Assembly: GCA_963210345.1 (NCBI GenBank)
Contig: OY723408.1
Coordinates: 38,514,966-38,578,965, forward strand
Source of the DNA: Inga oerstediana
Lineage: Eukaryota; Streptophyta; Magnoliopsida; Fabales; Fabaceae
Reading direction: 5' to 3'
DNA: 64,000 bases
Part shown: in pieces, positions 24,381 through 39,093 of the stretch
Position numbering within the stretch: position 1 is the first letter of the stretch
Layout: each line of letters begins with the position of its first letter
Translations under genes and position numbers: made by a program
The notes under the pieces: model-generated
The model's database searches: none
What the model saw: only the letters and a program-made list of their open reading frames with translations
What the model was told of the DNA's origin: nothing

Positions 24381-27379
24381 GTGGGTTTTTACCCCATTTG
24401 GAGACAGTGACCAAACTTTCATTCTTTTGACCTCAAATTAGCCCAAATCTTGTTCGTGGCGGTTGAGGACACCAACAGATGAATTTGACAACATTATTGG
24501 ACATTCTAGAATCATCATTAAAAATTGAGTGGATCGGTGGGTTTTGACCCCATTTGGAGACAGTGACCAAACTTTCATTCTTTTGACCTCAAATTAGCCC
24601 AAATCTTGTTCGTGGCGGTTGAGGACACCAACAGATGAATTTGACAACATTATTGGACATTCTAGAATCATCATTAAAAATTGAGTGGATCGGTGGGTTT
24701 TCACCCCATTTCGAGACAGTGACCAAACTTTCATTCTTTTGACCTCAAATTAGCCCAAATCTCGTTCGTGGCGGTTGAGGACACCAACAGACGAATTTGA
24801 CAACAGTATTGCACATTCTTGTATCCTCATTAAAAATGGAGTGGATGGGTGGGTTTTCACCCCATTCCGAGACAGTGACCAAACTTTCATTCTATTGACC
24901 TCAAATTAGCTCAAATCTCGTTCGTGGCGGTTGAGGACACAAACAGATGAATTTGACAACATTATTGGACATTCTAGAATCCTCATGAAAAATTGAGTGG
25001 ATCTGTGGGTTTTCACCCCATTTCGAGACAGTGACCAAACTATCATTCTTTTGACCTCAAATTAGCCCAAATCTCGTCCGTGGCGGTTGAGGACAGCAAC
25101 AGATGAATTTGACAACATTATTGGACATTCTAGAATCATCATTAAAAATTGAGTGGATCGGTGGGTTTTCACCCCATTTCAAGACAGTGACCAAACTTTC
25201 ATTCTTTTGACCTCAAATTAGCCCAAATCTCGTTGGTGGCGATTGAGGACACAAAAGATGAATTTGACAACATTATTGGACATTCTGGAATCCTCATTAA
25301 AAATGGAGTGGATCGGTGGGTTTTCACGCCATTCCGAGACAGTGACCAAACTTTCATTCTTTTGACCTCAAATTAGGCCAAATCTCGTTCGTGGTGGTTG
25401 AGGTCACAAACAGATGAATTACACAACATTATTGGACATTCTAGAATCCTCATGAAAAATTGAGTGGATCGGTGGGTTTTTACCCCATTTGGAGACAGTG
25501 ACCAAACTTTCATTCTTTTGACCTCAAATTAGCCCAAATCTTGTTCGTGGCGGTTGAGGACACCAACAGATGAATTTGACAACATTATTGGACATTCTAG
25601 AATCATCATTAAAAATTGAGTGGATCGGTGGGTTTTCACCCCATTTCGAGACAGTGACCAAACTTTCATTCTTTTGACCTCAAATTAGCCCAAATCTCGT
25701 TCGTGGCGGTTGAGGACACCAACAGATGAATTTGACAACAGTATTGCACATTCTTCTATCCTCATTAAAAATGGAGTGGATGGGTGGGTTTTCACCCCAT
25801 TCCGAGACAGTGACCAAACTTTCATTCTATTGACCTCAAATTAGCTCAAATCTCGTTCGTGGCGGTTGAGGACACAAACAGATGAATTTGACAACATTAT
25901 TGGACATTCTAGAATCCTCATGAAAAATTGAGTGGATCTGTGGGTTTTCACCCCATTTCGAGACAGTGACCAAACTTTCATTCTTTTGACCTCAAATTAG
26001 CCCAAATCTCGTTCGTGGCCGTTTAAGACCCAAACAGATGAATTTCACAACATTATTGGACATTCTAGAATACTCATAAAAATGGTGTGGATAGGTGGGT
26101 TTTCACCCCATTCCGAGACAGTGACCAAACTTTCATTCTTTTGACCTCAAATTAGCCCAAATCTCGTTCGTGGCGGTTGAGGTCACAAACAGATGAATTT
26201 GACAACATTATTGGACATTCTAGAATACTCATTAAAAATGTAGTGGATAGGTGGGTTTCCACCCCATTCCTAGACAGTGACCAAACTTTCATTCTTTTGA
26301 CCTCAAATTAACCCAAATCTCGTTCGTGGCGGTTGAGGACACAAACAGATGAATTTGACAACATTATTGGATATTCTAGAATCCTCATGAAAAATGGAGT
26401 GGATAAGTGGGTTTTCACCCTATTCGAAGACAATGACGAAACTTTTATTCTTTTGACCTCAAATTAGCCCAAATCTCATTCGTGGCCTTTTAAGACCCAA
26501 ACAGATGAATTTCACAACATTATTGGACATTCTAGAATCCTCATGAAAAATGGAGTGGATTGGTGGGTTTTCACCCCATTCCGAGACAGTGACCAAACTT
26601 TCATTCTTTTGACCTCAAATTAGCCCAAATCTCGTTGGTGGCGATTGAGGACACAAATAGATGAATTTGACGACATTATTGGACATTCTGGAATCCTCAT
26701 TAAAAATGGAGTGGATCGGTGGGTTTTCACGCCATTCCGAGACAATGACCAAACTTTCATTCTTTTGACCTCAAATTAGGCCAAATCTCGTTCGTGGTGG
26801 TTGAGGTCACAAACAGATGAATTACACAACATTATTGGACATTCTAGAATCCTCATGAAAAATTGAGTGGATCGGTGGGTTTTTACCCCATTTTGAGACA
26901 GTGACCAAACTTTCATTCTTTTGACCTCAAATTAGCCCAAATCTTGTTCGTGGCGGTTAAGGACACCAACAGATGAATTTGACAACATTATTGGACATTC
27001 TAGAATCATCATTAAAAATTGAGTGGATCGGTGGGTTTTCACCCCATTTCGAGACAGTGACCAAACTTTCATTCTTTTGACCTCAAAATAGCCCAAATCT
27101 CGTTCGTGGCGGTTGAGGACACCAACAGATGAATTTGACAACAGTATTGCACATTCGTGTATCCTCATTAAAAATGGAGTGGATGGGTGGGTTTTCACCC
27201 CATTCCGAGACAGTGACCAAACTTTCATTCTATTGACCTCAAATTAGCTCAAATCACATCCGTGGCGGTTGAGGACACAAACAGATGAATTTGACAACAT
27301 TATTGGACATTCTAGAATCCTCATGAAAAATTGAGTGGATCTGTGGGTTTTCACCCCATTTCGAGACAGTTACCAAACT

Positions 27380-28470
27380 TTCATTCTTTTGACCTCAAAT
27401 TAGCCCAAATCTCGTTCGTGGCGGTTGAGGACAGCAACAGATGAATTTGACAACATTATTGGACATTCTAGAATCATCATTAAAAATTGAGTGGATCGGT
27501 GGGTTTTCACCCCATTTCAAGACAGTGACCAAACTTTCATTCTTTTGACCTCAAATTAGCCCAAATCTCGTTGGTGGCGATTGAGGACACAAATAGATGA
27601 ATTTGACAACATTATTGGACATTCTGGAATCCTCATTAAAAATGGAGTGGATCGGTGGGTTTTCACGCCATTCCGAGACAGTGACCAAACTTTCATTCTT
27701 TTGACCTCAAATTAGGCCAAATCTCGTTCGTGGTGGTTGAGGTCACAAACAGATGAATTACACAACATTATTGGACATTCTAGAATCCTCATGAAAAATT
27801 GAGTGGATCGGTGGGTTTTTACCCCATTTGGAGACAGTGACCAAACTTTCATTCTTTTGACCTCAAATTAGCCCAAATCTTGTTCGTGGCGGTTGAGGAC
27901 ACCAACAAATGAATTTGACAACATTATTGGACATTCTAGAATCATCATTAAAAATTGAGTGGATCGGTGGGTTTTCACCCCATTTCGAGACAGTGACCAA
28001 ACTTTCATTCTTTTGACCTCAAATTAGCCCAAATCTCGTTCGTGGCGGTTGAGGACACCAACAGATGAATTTGACAACAGTATTGCACATTCTTGTATCC
28101 TCATTAAAAATGGAGTGGATGGGTGGGTTTTCACCCCATTCCGAGACAGTGACCAAACTTTCATTCTATTGACCTCAAATTAGCTCAAATCTCGTTCGTG
28201 GCGGTTGAGGACACAAACAGATGAATTTGACAACATTATTGGACATTCTAGAATCCTCATGAAAAATTGAGTGGATCTGTGGGTTTTCACCCCATTTCGA
28301 GACAGTGACCAAACTTTCATTCTTTTGACCTCAAATTAGCCCAAATCTCGTTCGTGGCGGTTGAGGACAGCAACAGATGAATTTGACAACATTATTGGAC
28401 ATTCTAGAATCCTCATTAAAAATGTAGTGGATAGGTGGGTTTTCACCCCATTCCGAGACAGTGACCAAAC
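27380..28470 (+). repeat. Seven-monomer duplicated block, copy 1
   Basis: This block matches 29407-30497 at offset 2027 (13 monomers minus one lost base). Shared variants are ATTTCAAGAC (27514) and CACCAACAAATGAA (27900). The match ends where this copy enters the landmark sequence TTCACGACAAATTAG. Confidence 0.75.
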
Positions 28471-29406
28471 TTTTATTCTTTTCACGACAAATTAGCCAAA
28501 ATCTTGTTAGTGGCCGTTCAAGACCCAAACAGAAGAATTTGACAACATTATTTCACATTCTTGAATACTCTTAAAAATGGAGTGGATAGGTGGGTTTTCA
28601 CCCCATTCCGAGACAGTGACCAAACTTTCTTTCTTTTGACCTAAAATTAGCCCAAATCTCGTTCGTGGCGGTTGAGGACACAAACAGATGAATTTGACAA
28701 CATTTTTGGATATTCTAGAATCCTCATGAAAAATGGAGTGGATAAGTGGGTTTTCATCCTATTCGAAGACAATGACGAAACTTTTATTCTTTTGACCTCA
28801 AATTAGCCCAAATCTCGTTCGTGGCGGTTGAGGACACAAACAGATGAATTTGACAACATTATTGGATATTCTAGAATCCTCATGAAAAATGGAGTGGATA
28901 AGTGGGTTTTCACCCTATTCGAAGACAGTGACGAAACTTTTATTCTTTTGACCTCAAATTAGCCCAAATCTCGTTCGTGGCCGTTTAAGACCCAAACAGA
29001 TGAATTACACAACATTATTGGACATTCTAGAATCCTCATGAAAAATGGAGTGGATAGGTAGGTTTTCACCCCATTCCGAGACAGTGACCAAACTTTCATT
29101 CTTTTGACCTCAAATTAGCCCAAATCTCGTTCGTGGCGGTTGAGGTCACAAACAGATGAATTTGACAACATTATTGGATATTCTAGAATCCTCATGAAAA
29201 ATGTAGTGGATAAGTGGGTTTTCACCCTATTCGAAGACAGTGACAAAACTTTTATTCTTTTGACCTCAAATTAGCCCAAATCTCGTTCGTGGCCGTTTAA
29301 GACCCAAACAGATGAATTTCACAACATTATTGGACATTCTAGAATCCTCATGAAAAATTGAGTGGATCTGTGGGTTTTCACCCCATTCCGAGACAGTGAC
29401 CAAACT

Positions 29407-30497
29407 TTCATTCTTTTGACCTCAAATTAGCCCAAATCTCGTTCGTGGCGGTTGAGGACAGCAACAGATGAATTTGACAACATTATTGGACATTCTAGAA
29501 TCATCATTAAAAATTGAGTGGATCGGTGGGTTTTCACCCCATTTCAAGACAGTGACCAAACTTTCATTCTTTTGACCTCAAATTAGCCCAAATCTCGTTG
29601 GTGGCGATTGAGGACACAAATAGATGAATTTGACAACATTATTGGACATTCTGGAATCCTCATTAAAAATGGAATGGATCGGTGGGTTTTCACGCCATTC
29701 CGAGACAGTGACCAAACTTTCATTCTTTTGACCTCAAATTAGGCCAAATCTCGTTCGTGGTGGTTGAGGTCACAAACAGATGAATTACACAACATTATTG
29801 GACATTCTAGAATCCTCATGAAAAATTGAGTGGATCGGTGGGTTTTTACCCCATTTGGAGACAGTGACCAAACTTTCATTCTTTTGACCTCAAATTAGCC
29901 CAAATCTTGTTCGTGGCGGTTGAGGACACCAACAAATGAATTTGACAACATTATTGGACATTCTAGAATCATCATTAAAAATTGAGTGGATCGGTGGGTT
30001 TTCACCCCATTTCGAGACAGTGACCAAACTTTCATTCTTTTGACCTCAAATTAGCCCAAATCTCGTTCGTGGCGGTTGAGGACACCAACAGATGAATTTG
30101 ACAACAGTATTGCACATTCTTGTATCCTCATTAAAAATGGAGTGGATGGGTGGGTTTTCACCCCATTCCGAGACAGTGACCAAACTTTCATTCTATTGAC
30201 CTCAAATTAGCTCAAATCTCGTTCGTGGCGGTTGAGGACACAAACAGATGAATTTGACAACATTATTGGACATTCTAGAATCATCATGAAAAATTGAGTG
30301 GATCTGTGGGTTTTCACCCCATTTCGAGACAGTGACCAAACTTTCATTCTTTTGACCTCAAATTAGCCCAAATCTCGTTCGTGGCGGTTGAGGACAGCAA
30401 CAGATGATTTTGACAACATTATTGGACATTCTAGAATCCTCATTAAAAATGTAGTGGATAGGTGGGTTTTCACCCCATTCCGAGACAGTGACCAAAC
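29407..30497 (+). repeat. Seven-monomer duplicated block, copy 2
   Basis: Partner of 27380-28470, with a few differences (GAATCATCATG near 30279, GATGATTTTGAC near 30406). At its end it continues with CTTTTGACCTC where copy 1 has the landmark sequence, so the duplication end falls inside a monomer. Confidence 0.75.
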
Positions 30498-33400
30498 TTT
30501 CATTCTTTTGACCTCAAATTAACCCAAATCTCGTTCGTGGCGGTTGAGGACACAAACAGATGAATTTGACAACATTATTGGATATTCTAGAATCCTCATG
30601 AAAAATGGAGTGGATAAATGGGTTTCCACCCCATTCCTAGACAGTGACCAAACTTTCATTCTTTTGACCTCAAATTAACCCAAATCTCGTTCGTGGCGGT
30701 TGAGGACACAAACAGATGAATTTGACAACATTATTGGATATTCTAGAATCCTCATGAAAAATGGAGTGGATAAGTGGGTTTTCACCCTATTCGAAGACAG
30801 TGACGAAACTTTTATTCTTTTGACCTCAAATTAGCCCAAATCTCGTTCTAGGCCGTTTAAGACCCAAACAGATGAATTTCACAACATTATTGGACATTCT
30901 AGAATCCTCATGAAAAATGGAGTGGATCGGTGGGTTTTCACCCCATTCCGAGACAGTGACCAAACTTTCATTCTTTTGACCTCAAATTAGCCCAAATCTC
31001 GTTCGTGGCGGTTGAGGACACAAACAGATGAATTTGACAACATTATTGGATATTCTAGAATCCTCATGAAAAATGGAGTGGATAAGTGGGTTTTCACCCT
31101 ATTCGAAGACAGTGACGAAACTTTTATTCTTTTGACCTCAAATTAGCCCAAATCTCGTTCTAGGCCGTTTAAGACCCAAACAGATGAATTTGACAACATT
31201 ATTGGACATTCTAAAATACTCACGAAAAATGGAGTGGATAGGTGGGTTTTCACCCCATTCCGAGACAGTGACCAAACTTTCATTCTTCTGACCTCAAATT
31301 AGCCCAAATCTCGTTGGTGGCGATTGAGGACACAAATAGATGAATTTGACAACATTAAAGGACATTCTGGAATCCTCATTAAAAATGGAGTGGATCGGTG
31401 GGTTTTCACGCCATTCCGAGACAGTGACCAAACTTTCATTCTTTTGACCTCAAATTAGGCCAAATCTCGTTCGTGGTGGTTGAGGTCACAAACAGATGAA
31501 TTACACAACATTATTGGACATTCTAAAATCCTCATGAAAAATTGAGTGGATCGGTGGGTTTTTACCCCATTTTGAGACAGTGACCAAACTTTCATTCTTT
31601 TGACCTCAAATTAGCCCAAATCTTGTTCGGGGCGGTTGAGGACACCAACAGATGAATTTGACAACATTATTGGACATTCTAGAATCATCATTAAAAATTG
31701 AGTGGATCAGTGGGTTTTCACCCCATTTCGAGATAGTGACCAAACTTTAATTCTTTTGACCTCAAATTAGCCCAAATCTCGTTCGTGGTGGTTGAGGACA
31801 CCAACAGATGAATTTGACAACATTATTGGACATTCTAGAATCATCATTAAAAATTGAGTGGATCGGTGGGTTTTCACCCCATTTCGAGACAGTGACCAAA
31901 CTTTCATTCTTTTGACCTCAAATTAGCCCAAATCTCGTTCGTGGCGGTTGAGGACACCAACAGATGAATTTGACAACATTATTGCACATTCTTGTATCCT
32001 CATTAAAAATGGAGTGGATGGGTGGGTTTTCACCCCATTCCGAGACAGTGACCAAACTTTCACTCTATTGACCTCAAATTAGCGCAAATCTCGTTCGTGG
32101 CGGTTGAGGACACAAAGAGATGAATTTGACAACATTATTGGACATTCTAGAATCCTCATGAAAAATTGAGTGGATCTGTGGGTTTTCACCCCATTTCGAG
32201 ACAGTGACCAAACTTTCATTCTTTTGACCTCAAATTAGCCCAGATCTCGTTCGTGGCGGTTGAGGACAGCAACAGAAGAATTTGACAACATTATTGCACA
32301 TTCTTGAATCCTCATTAAAAATGGAGTGGATAGGTGGGTTTTCACCCCATTCCGAGACAGTGACCAAACTTTCTTTCTTTTGACCTAAAATTAGCGCAAA
32401 TCTCGTTCGTGCCGGTTGAGGACACAAACAGATGAATTTGACAACATTATTGGATATTCTAGAATCCTCATGAAAAATGGAGTGGATACGTGGGTTTTCA
32501 CCCTATTCGAAGACAGTGACAAAACTTTTATTCTTTTGCCCTCAAATTAGCCCAAATCTCGTTCGTGGCCGTTTAAGACCCAAACAGATGAATTTCACAA
32601 CATTATTGGACATTCTAGAATCCTCATGAAAAATGGAGTGGATCGGTGGGTTTTCACCCCATTCCGAGACAGTGACCAAACTTTCATTCTTTTGACCTCA
32701 AATTAGCCCAAATCTCGTTCGTGGCGGTTGAGGTCACAAACAGATGAATTTCACAACATTATTGGACATTCTAGAATCCTCATTAAAAATGTAGTGGATA
32801 GGTGGGTTTCCACCCCATTCCTAGACAGTGACCAAACTTTCATTCTTTTGACATCAAATTAACCCAATTCTCGTTCGTGGCGGTTGAGGACACAAACAGA
32901 TGAATTTGACAACATTATTGGATATTCTAGAATCCTCATGAAAAATGGAGTGGATAAGTGGGTTTTCACCCTATTCGAAGACAGTGACGAAACTTTTATT
33001 CTTTTGACCACAAATTAGCCCAAATCTCGTTCGTGGCCTTTTAAGACCCAAACAGATGAATTTCACAACATTATTTGACATTCTAGAATCCTCATGAAAA
33101 ATGGAGTGGATAGGTGGGTTTTCACCCCATTCCGAGACAGTGACCAAACTTTCATTCTTTTGACCTCAAATTAGCCCAAATCTCGTTGGTGGCGATTGAG
33201 GACACAAATAGATGAATTTGACAACATTATTGGACATTCTGGAATCCTCATTAAAAATGGAGTGGATCGGTGGGTTTTCACGCCATTCCGAGACAGTGAC
33301 CAAACTTTCATTCTTTTGACCTCAAATTAGGCCAAATCTCGTTCGTGGTGGTTGAGGTCACAAACAGATGAATTACACAACATTATTGGACATTCTAGAA

Positions 33401-33633
33401 TCCTCATGAAAAATTGAGTGGATCGGTGGGTTTCTACCCCATTTGGAGACAGTGACCAAACTTTCATTCTTTTGACCTCAAATTAGCCCAAATCTTGTTC
33501 GTGGCGGTTGAGGACACCAACAGATGAATTTGACAACATTATTGGACATTCTAGAATCATCATTAAAAATTGAGTGGATCGGTGGGTTTTCACCCCATTT
33601 CAAGACAGTGACCAAACTTTCATTCTTTTGACC

Positions 33634-33987
33634 TCAAATTAGCCCAAATCTCGTTCGTGGCGGTTGAGGACAGCAACAGATGAATTTGACAACATTATTG
33701 GACATTCTAGAATCCTCATTAAAAATGTAGTGGATAGGTGGGTTTTCACCCCATTCCGAGACAATGACCAAACTTTTATTCTTTTCACGACAAATTAGCC
33801 AAAATCTTGTTAGTGGCCGTTCAAGACCCAAACAGAAGAATTTGACAACATTATTGCACATTCTTGAATCCTCATTAAAAATGGAGTGGATAGGTGGGTT
33901 TTCACCCCATTCCGAGACAGTGACCAAACTTTCTTTCTTTTGACCTAAAATTAGCCCAAATCTCGTTCGTGGCGGTTGAGGACACAA
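33634..33987 (+). repeat. Landmark monomer pair (representative)
   Basis: A distinctive pair with AATGTAGTGGATAGG, TTCACGACAAATTAGCC, AAAATCTTGTTAGTGG and CCGTTCAAGACCC, followed by a GCACATTCTTGAATCC monomer. Equivalent pairs start in phase at 1344, 1968, 2905, 4309, 4933, 5713, 6805, 10861, 13825, 15541, 20065, 21937, 23809, 28331, 33634, 35350, 37066, 39094, 41122, 43306, 45022 and 47206. Relatives with TTGACGACAAATTAGCCC are near 43930, 47830, 48298 and 49547. The minus strand of the pair is open for 117 codons, which is why it shows up as a repeated ORF; it is a repeat marker, not a gene. Confidence 0.85.
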
Positions 33988-35349
33988 ACAGATGAATTTG
34001 ACAACATTATTGGATATTCTAGAATCCTCATGAAAAATGGAGTGGATAAGTGGGTTTTCACCCTATTCGAAGACAATGACGAAACTTTTATTCTTTTGAC
34101 CTCAAATTAACCCAAATCTCGTTCGTGGCGGTTGAGGACACAAACAGATGAATTTGACAACATTATTGGATATTCTAGAATCCTCATGAAAAATGGAGTG
34201 GATAAGTGGGTTTTCACCCTATTCGAAGACAGTGACGAAACTTTTATTCTTTTGACCTCAAATTAGCCCAAATCTCGTTCGTGGCCGTTTAAGACCCAAA
34301 CAGATGAATTTCACAACATTATTGGACATTCTAGAATCCTCATGAAAAATGGAGTGGATAGGTGGGTTTTCACCCCATTCCGAGACAGTGACCAAACTTT
34401 CATTCTTTTGACCTCAAATTAGCCCAAATCTCGTTCGTGGCGGTTGAGGTCACAAACAGATGAATTTGACAACTTTATTGGACATTCTAGAATCCTCATT
34501 AAAAATGTAGTGGATTGGTGGTTTTCCACCCCATTCCTAGACAGTGACCAAACTTTCATTCTTTTGACCTCAAATTAACCCAAATCTCGTTCGTGGCGGT
34601 TGAGGACACAAACAGATGAATTTGACAACATTATTGGATATTCTAGAATCCTCATGAAAAATGGAGTGGATAAGTGGGTTTTCACCCTATTCGAAGACAG
34701 TGACGAAACTTTTATTCTTTTGACCTCAAATTAGCCCAAATCTCGTTCGTGGCCTTTTAAGACCCAAACAGATGAATTTCACAACATTATTGGACATTCT
34801 AGAATCCTCATGAAAAATGGAGTGGATAGGTGGGTTTTCACCCCATTCCGAGACAGTGACCAAAATTTCATTCTTTTGACCTCAAATTAGCCCAAATCTC
34901 GTTGGTGGCGATTGAGGACACAAATAGATGAATTTGACAACATTATTGGACATTCTGGAATCCTCATTAAAAATGGAGTGGATCGGTGGGTTTTCACGCC
35001 ATTCCGAGACAGTGACCAAACTTTCATTCTTTTGACCTCAAATTAGGCCAAATCTCGTTCGTGGTGGTTGAGGTCACAAACAGATGAATTACACAACATT
35101 ATTGGACATTCTAGAATCCTCATGAAAAATTGAGTGGATCGGTGGGTTTCTACCCCATTTGGAGACAGTGACCAAACTTTCATTCTTTTGACCTCAAATT
35201 AGCCCAAATCTTGTTCGTGGCGGTTGAGGACACCAACAGATGAATTTGACAACATTATTGGACATTCTAGAATCATCATTAAAAATTGAGTGGATCGGTG
35301 GGTTTTCACCCCATTTCAAGACAGTGACCAAACTTTCATTCTTTTGACC
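33634..35349 (+). repeat. 1716-bp HOR (11 monomers), copy 1
   Basis: Starts in phase at a landmark monomer. Diagnostic variants are GGATTGGTGGTTTTCCACC (34513) and GGGTTTCTACCCC (35144). The same TTTCTACCCC monomer also occurs just upstream at 33431, so the 1716-bp periodicity reaches back to about 32900. Confidence 0.9.
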
Positions 35350-37065
35350 TCAAATTAGCCCAAATCTCGTTCGTGGCGGTTGAGGACAGCAACAGATGAA
35401 TTTGACAACATTATTGGACATTCTAGAATCCTCATTAAAAATGTAGTGGATAGGTGGGTTTTCACCCCATTCCGAGACAGTGACCAAACTTTTATTCTTT
35501 TCACGACAAATTAGCCAAAATCTTGTTAGTGGCCGTTCAAGACCCAAACAGAAGAATTTGACAACATTATTGCACATTCTTGAATCCTCATTAAAAATGG
35601 AGTGGATAGGTGGGTTTTCACCCCATTCCGAGACAGTGACCAAACTTTCTTTCTTTTGACCTAAAATTAGCCCAAATCTCGTTCGTGGCGGTTGAGGACA
35701 CAAACAGATGAATTTGACAACATTATTGGATATTCTAGAATCCTCATGAAAAATGGAGTGGATAAGTGGGTTTTCACCCTATTCGAAGACAATGACGAAA
35801 CTTTTATTCTTTTGACCTCAAATTAACCCAAATCTCGTTCGTGGCGGTTGAGGACACAAACAGATGAATTTGACAACATTATTGGATATTCTAGAATCCT
35901 CATGAAAAATGGAGTGGATAAGTGGGTTTTCACCCTATTCGAAGACAGTGACGAAACTTTTATTCTTTTGACCTCAAATTAGCCCAAATCTCGTTCGTGG
36001 CCGTTTAAGACCCAAACAGATGAATTTCACAACATTATTGGACATTCTAGAATCCTCATGAAAAATGGAGTGGATAGGTGGGTTTTCACCCCATTCCGAG
36101 ACAGTGACCAAACTTTCATTCTTTTGACCTCAAATTAGCCCAAATCTCGTTCGTGGCGGTTGAGGTCACAAACAGATGAATTTGACAACATTATTGGACA
36201 TTCTAGAATCCTCATTAAAAATGTAGTGGATTGGTGGTTTTCCACCCCATTCCTAGACAGTGACCAAACTTTCATTCTTTTGACCTCAAATTAACCCAAA
36301 TCTCGTTCGTGGCGGTTGAGGACACAAACAGATGAATTTGACAACATTATTGGATATTCTAGAATCCTCATGAAAAATGGAGTGGATAAGTGGGTTTTCA
36401 CCCTATTCGAAGACAGTGACGAAACTTTTATTCTTTTGACCTCAAATTAGCCCAAATCTCGTTCGTGGCCTTTTAAGACCCAAACAGATGAATTTCACAA
36501 CATTATTGGACATTCTAGAATCCTCATGAAAAATGGAGTGGATAGGTGGGTTTTCACCCCATTCCGAGACAGTGACCAAACTTTCATTCTTTTGACCTCA
36601 AATTAGCCCAAATCTCGTTGGTGGCGATTGAGGACACAAATAGATGAATTTGACAACATTATTGGACATTCTGGAATCCTCATTAAAAATGGAGTGGATC
36701 GGTGGGTTTTCACGCCATTCCGAGACAGTGACCAAACTTTCATTCTTTTGACCTCAAATTAGGCCAAATCTCGTTCGTGGTGGTTGAGGTCACAAACAGA
36801 TGAATTACACAACATTATTGGACATTCTAGAATCCTCATGAAAAATTGAGTGGATCGGTGGGTTTCTACCCCATTTGGAGACAGTGACCAAACTTTCATT
36901 CTTTTGACCTCAAATTAGCCCAAATCTTGTTCGTGGCGGTTGAGGACACCAACAGATGAATTTGACAACATTATTGGACATTCTAGAATCATCATTAAAA
37001 ATTGAGTGGATCGGTGGGTTTTCACCCCATTTCAAGACAGTGACCAAACTTTCATTCTTTTGACC
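35350..37065 (+). repeat. 1716-bp HOR (11 monomers), copy 2
   Basis: Offset 1716 from copy 1 and almost identical in every line compared; one difference is GACAGTGACC where copy 1 has GACAATGACC (33762). It carries the same TGGTGGTTTTCCACC and TTTCTACCCC variants. Confidence 0.9.
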
Positions 37066-39093
37066 TCAAATTAGCCCAAATCTCGTTCGTGGCGGTTGAG
37101 GACAGCAACAGATGAATTTGACAACATTATTGGACATTCTAGAATCCTCATTAAAAATGTAGTGGATAGGTGGGTTTTCACCCCATTCCGAGACAGTGAC
37201 CAAACTTTTATTCTTTTCACGACAAATTAGCCAAAATCTTGTTAGTGGCCGTTCAAGACCCAAACAGAAGAATTTGACAACATTATTGCACATTCTTGAA
37301 TCCTCATTAAAAATGGAGTGGATAGGTGGGTTTTCACCCCATTCCGAGACAGTGACCAAACTTTCTTTCTTTTGACCTAAAATTAGCCCAAATCTCGTTC
37401 GTGGCGGTTGAGGACACAAACAGATGAATTTGACAACATTATTGGATATTCTAGAATCCTCATGAAAAATGGAGTGGATAAGTGGGTTTTCACCCTATTC
37501 GAAGACAATGACGAAACTTTTATTCTTTTGACCTCAAATTAACCCAAATCTCGTTCGTGGCGGTTGAGGACACAAACAGATGAATTTGACAACATTATTG
37601 GATATTCTAGAATCCTCATGAAAAATGGAGTGGATAAGTGGGTTTTCACCCTATTCGAAGACAGTGACGAAACTTTTATTCTTTTGACCTCAAATTAGCC
37701 CAAATCTCGTTCGTGGCCGTTTAAGACCCAAACAGATGAATTTCACAACATTATTGGACATTCTAGAATCCTCATGAAAAATGGAGTGGATAGGTGGGTT
37801 TTCACCCCATTCCGAGACAGTGACCAAACTTTCATTCTTTTGACCTCAAATTAGCCCAAATCTCGTTCGTGGCGGTTGAGGTCACAAACAGATGAATTTG
37901 ACAACATTATTGGACATTCTAGAATACTCATTAAAAATGTAGTGGATTGGTGGGTTTCCACCCCATTCCTAGACAGTGACCAAACTTTCATTCTTTTGAC
38001 CTCAAAATAACCCAAATCTCGTTCGTGGCGGTTGAGGACACAAACAGATGAATTTGACAACATTATTGGATATTCTAGAATCCTCATGAAAAATGGAGTG
38101 GATAAGTGGGTTTTCACCCTATTCGAAGACAATGACGAAACTTTTATTCTTTTGACCTCAAATTAGCCCAAATCTCGTTCGTGGCCTTTTAAGACCGAAA
38201 CAGATGAATTTCACAACATTATTGGACATTCTAGAATCCTCATGAAAAATGGAGTGGATAGGTGGGTTTTCACCCCATTCCGAGACAGTGACCAAACTTT
38301 CATTCTTTTGACCTCAAATTAGCCCAAATCTCGTTGGTGGCGATTGAGGACACAAATAGATGAATTTGACAACATTATTGGACATTCTGGAATCCTCATT
38401 AAAAATGGAGTGGATCGGTGGGTTTTCACGCTATTCCGAGACAGTGACCAAACTTTCATTCTTTTGACCACAAATTAGGCCAAATCTCGTTCGTGGTGGT
38501 TGAGGTCACAAACAGATGAATTACACAACATTATTGGACATTCTAGAATCCTCATGAAAAATTGAGTGGATCGGTGGGTTTTTACCCCATTTGGAGACAG
38601 TGACCAAACTTTCATTCTTTTGACCTCAAATTAGCCCAAATCTTGTTCGTTGCGGTTGAGGACACCAACAGATGAATTTGACAACATTATTGGACATTCT
38701 AGAATCATCATTAAAAATTGAGTGGATCGGTGGGTTTTCACCCCATTTCGAGACAGTGACCAAACTTTCATTCTTTTGACCTCAAATTAGCCCAAATCTC
38801 GTTCGTGGCGGTTGAGGACACCAACAGATGAATTTGACAACAGTATTGCACATTCTTGTATCCTCATTAAAAATGGAGTGGATGGGTGGGTTTTCACCCC
38901 ATTCCGAGACAGTGACCAAACTTTCATTCTATTGACCTCAAATTAGCTCAAATCTCGTTCGTGGCGGTTGAGGACACAAACAGATGAATTTGACAACATT
39001 ATTGGACATTCTAGAATCCTCATGAAAAATTGAGTGGATCTGTGGGTTTTCACCCCATTTCGAGATAGTGACCAAACTTTCATTCTTTTGACC
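37066..39093 (+). repeat. 2028-bp HOR (13 monomers), variant of the 1716-bp unit
   Basis: Begins like the two preceding 11-monomer units, but its second half has GGGTTTCCACC (37954) and TTTTTACCCC (38580) and carries two extra monomers before the next landmark at 39094. The growth from 11 to 13 monomers fits unequal exchange in register. Confidence 0.85.

Larger units (their letters stand above)
24381..33633 (+). repeat. Long mixed stretch with 13- and 15-monomer periodicities
   Basis: About 59 monomers. It holds three of the five net indels of array F: a lost base near 25254 (CACAAAAGATG), near 26078 (CTCATAAAAATGG) and near 28569 (ACTCTTAAAAATGG). The variant ATTTCAAGAC recurs at 25176, 27514 and 29541, that is 15 and 13 monomers apart after allowing for the indels. 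A full landmark monomer lies at 28331; the pair near 32230 has lost its first half. No gene or mobile element is present. Confidence 0.85.

Noticed and set aside
33634..33987. 117-codon minus-strand open frame repeated many times as a possible protein family
   Set aside because: It lies entirely inside two satellite monomers, recurs with the landmark repeat, and opens or closes with single substitutions. The opposite strand is also open in places. No start context, domain or codon signature supports coding.
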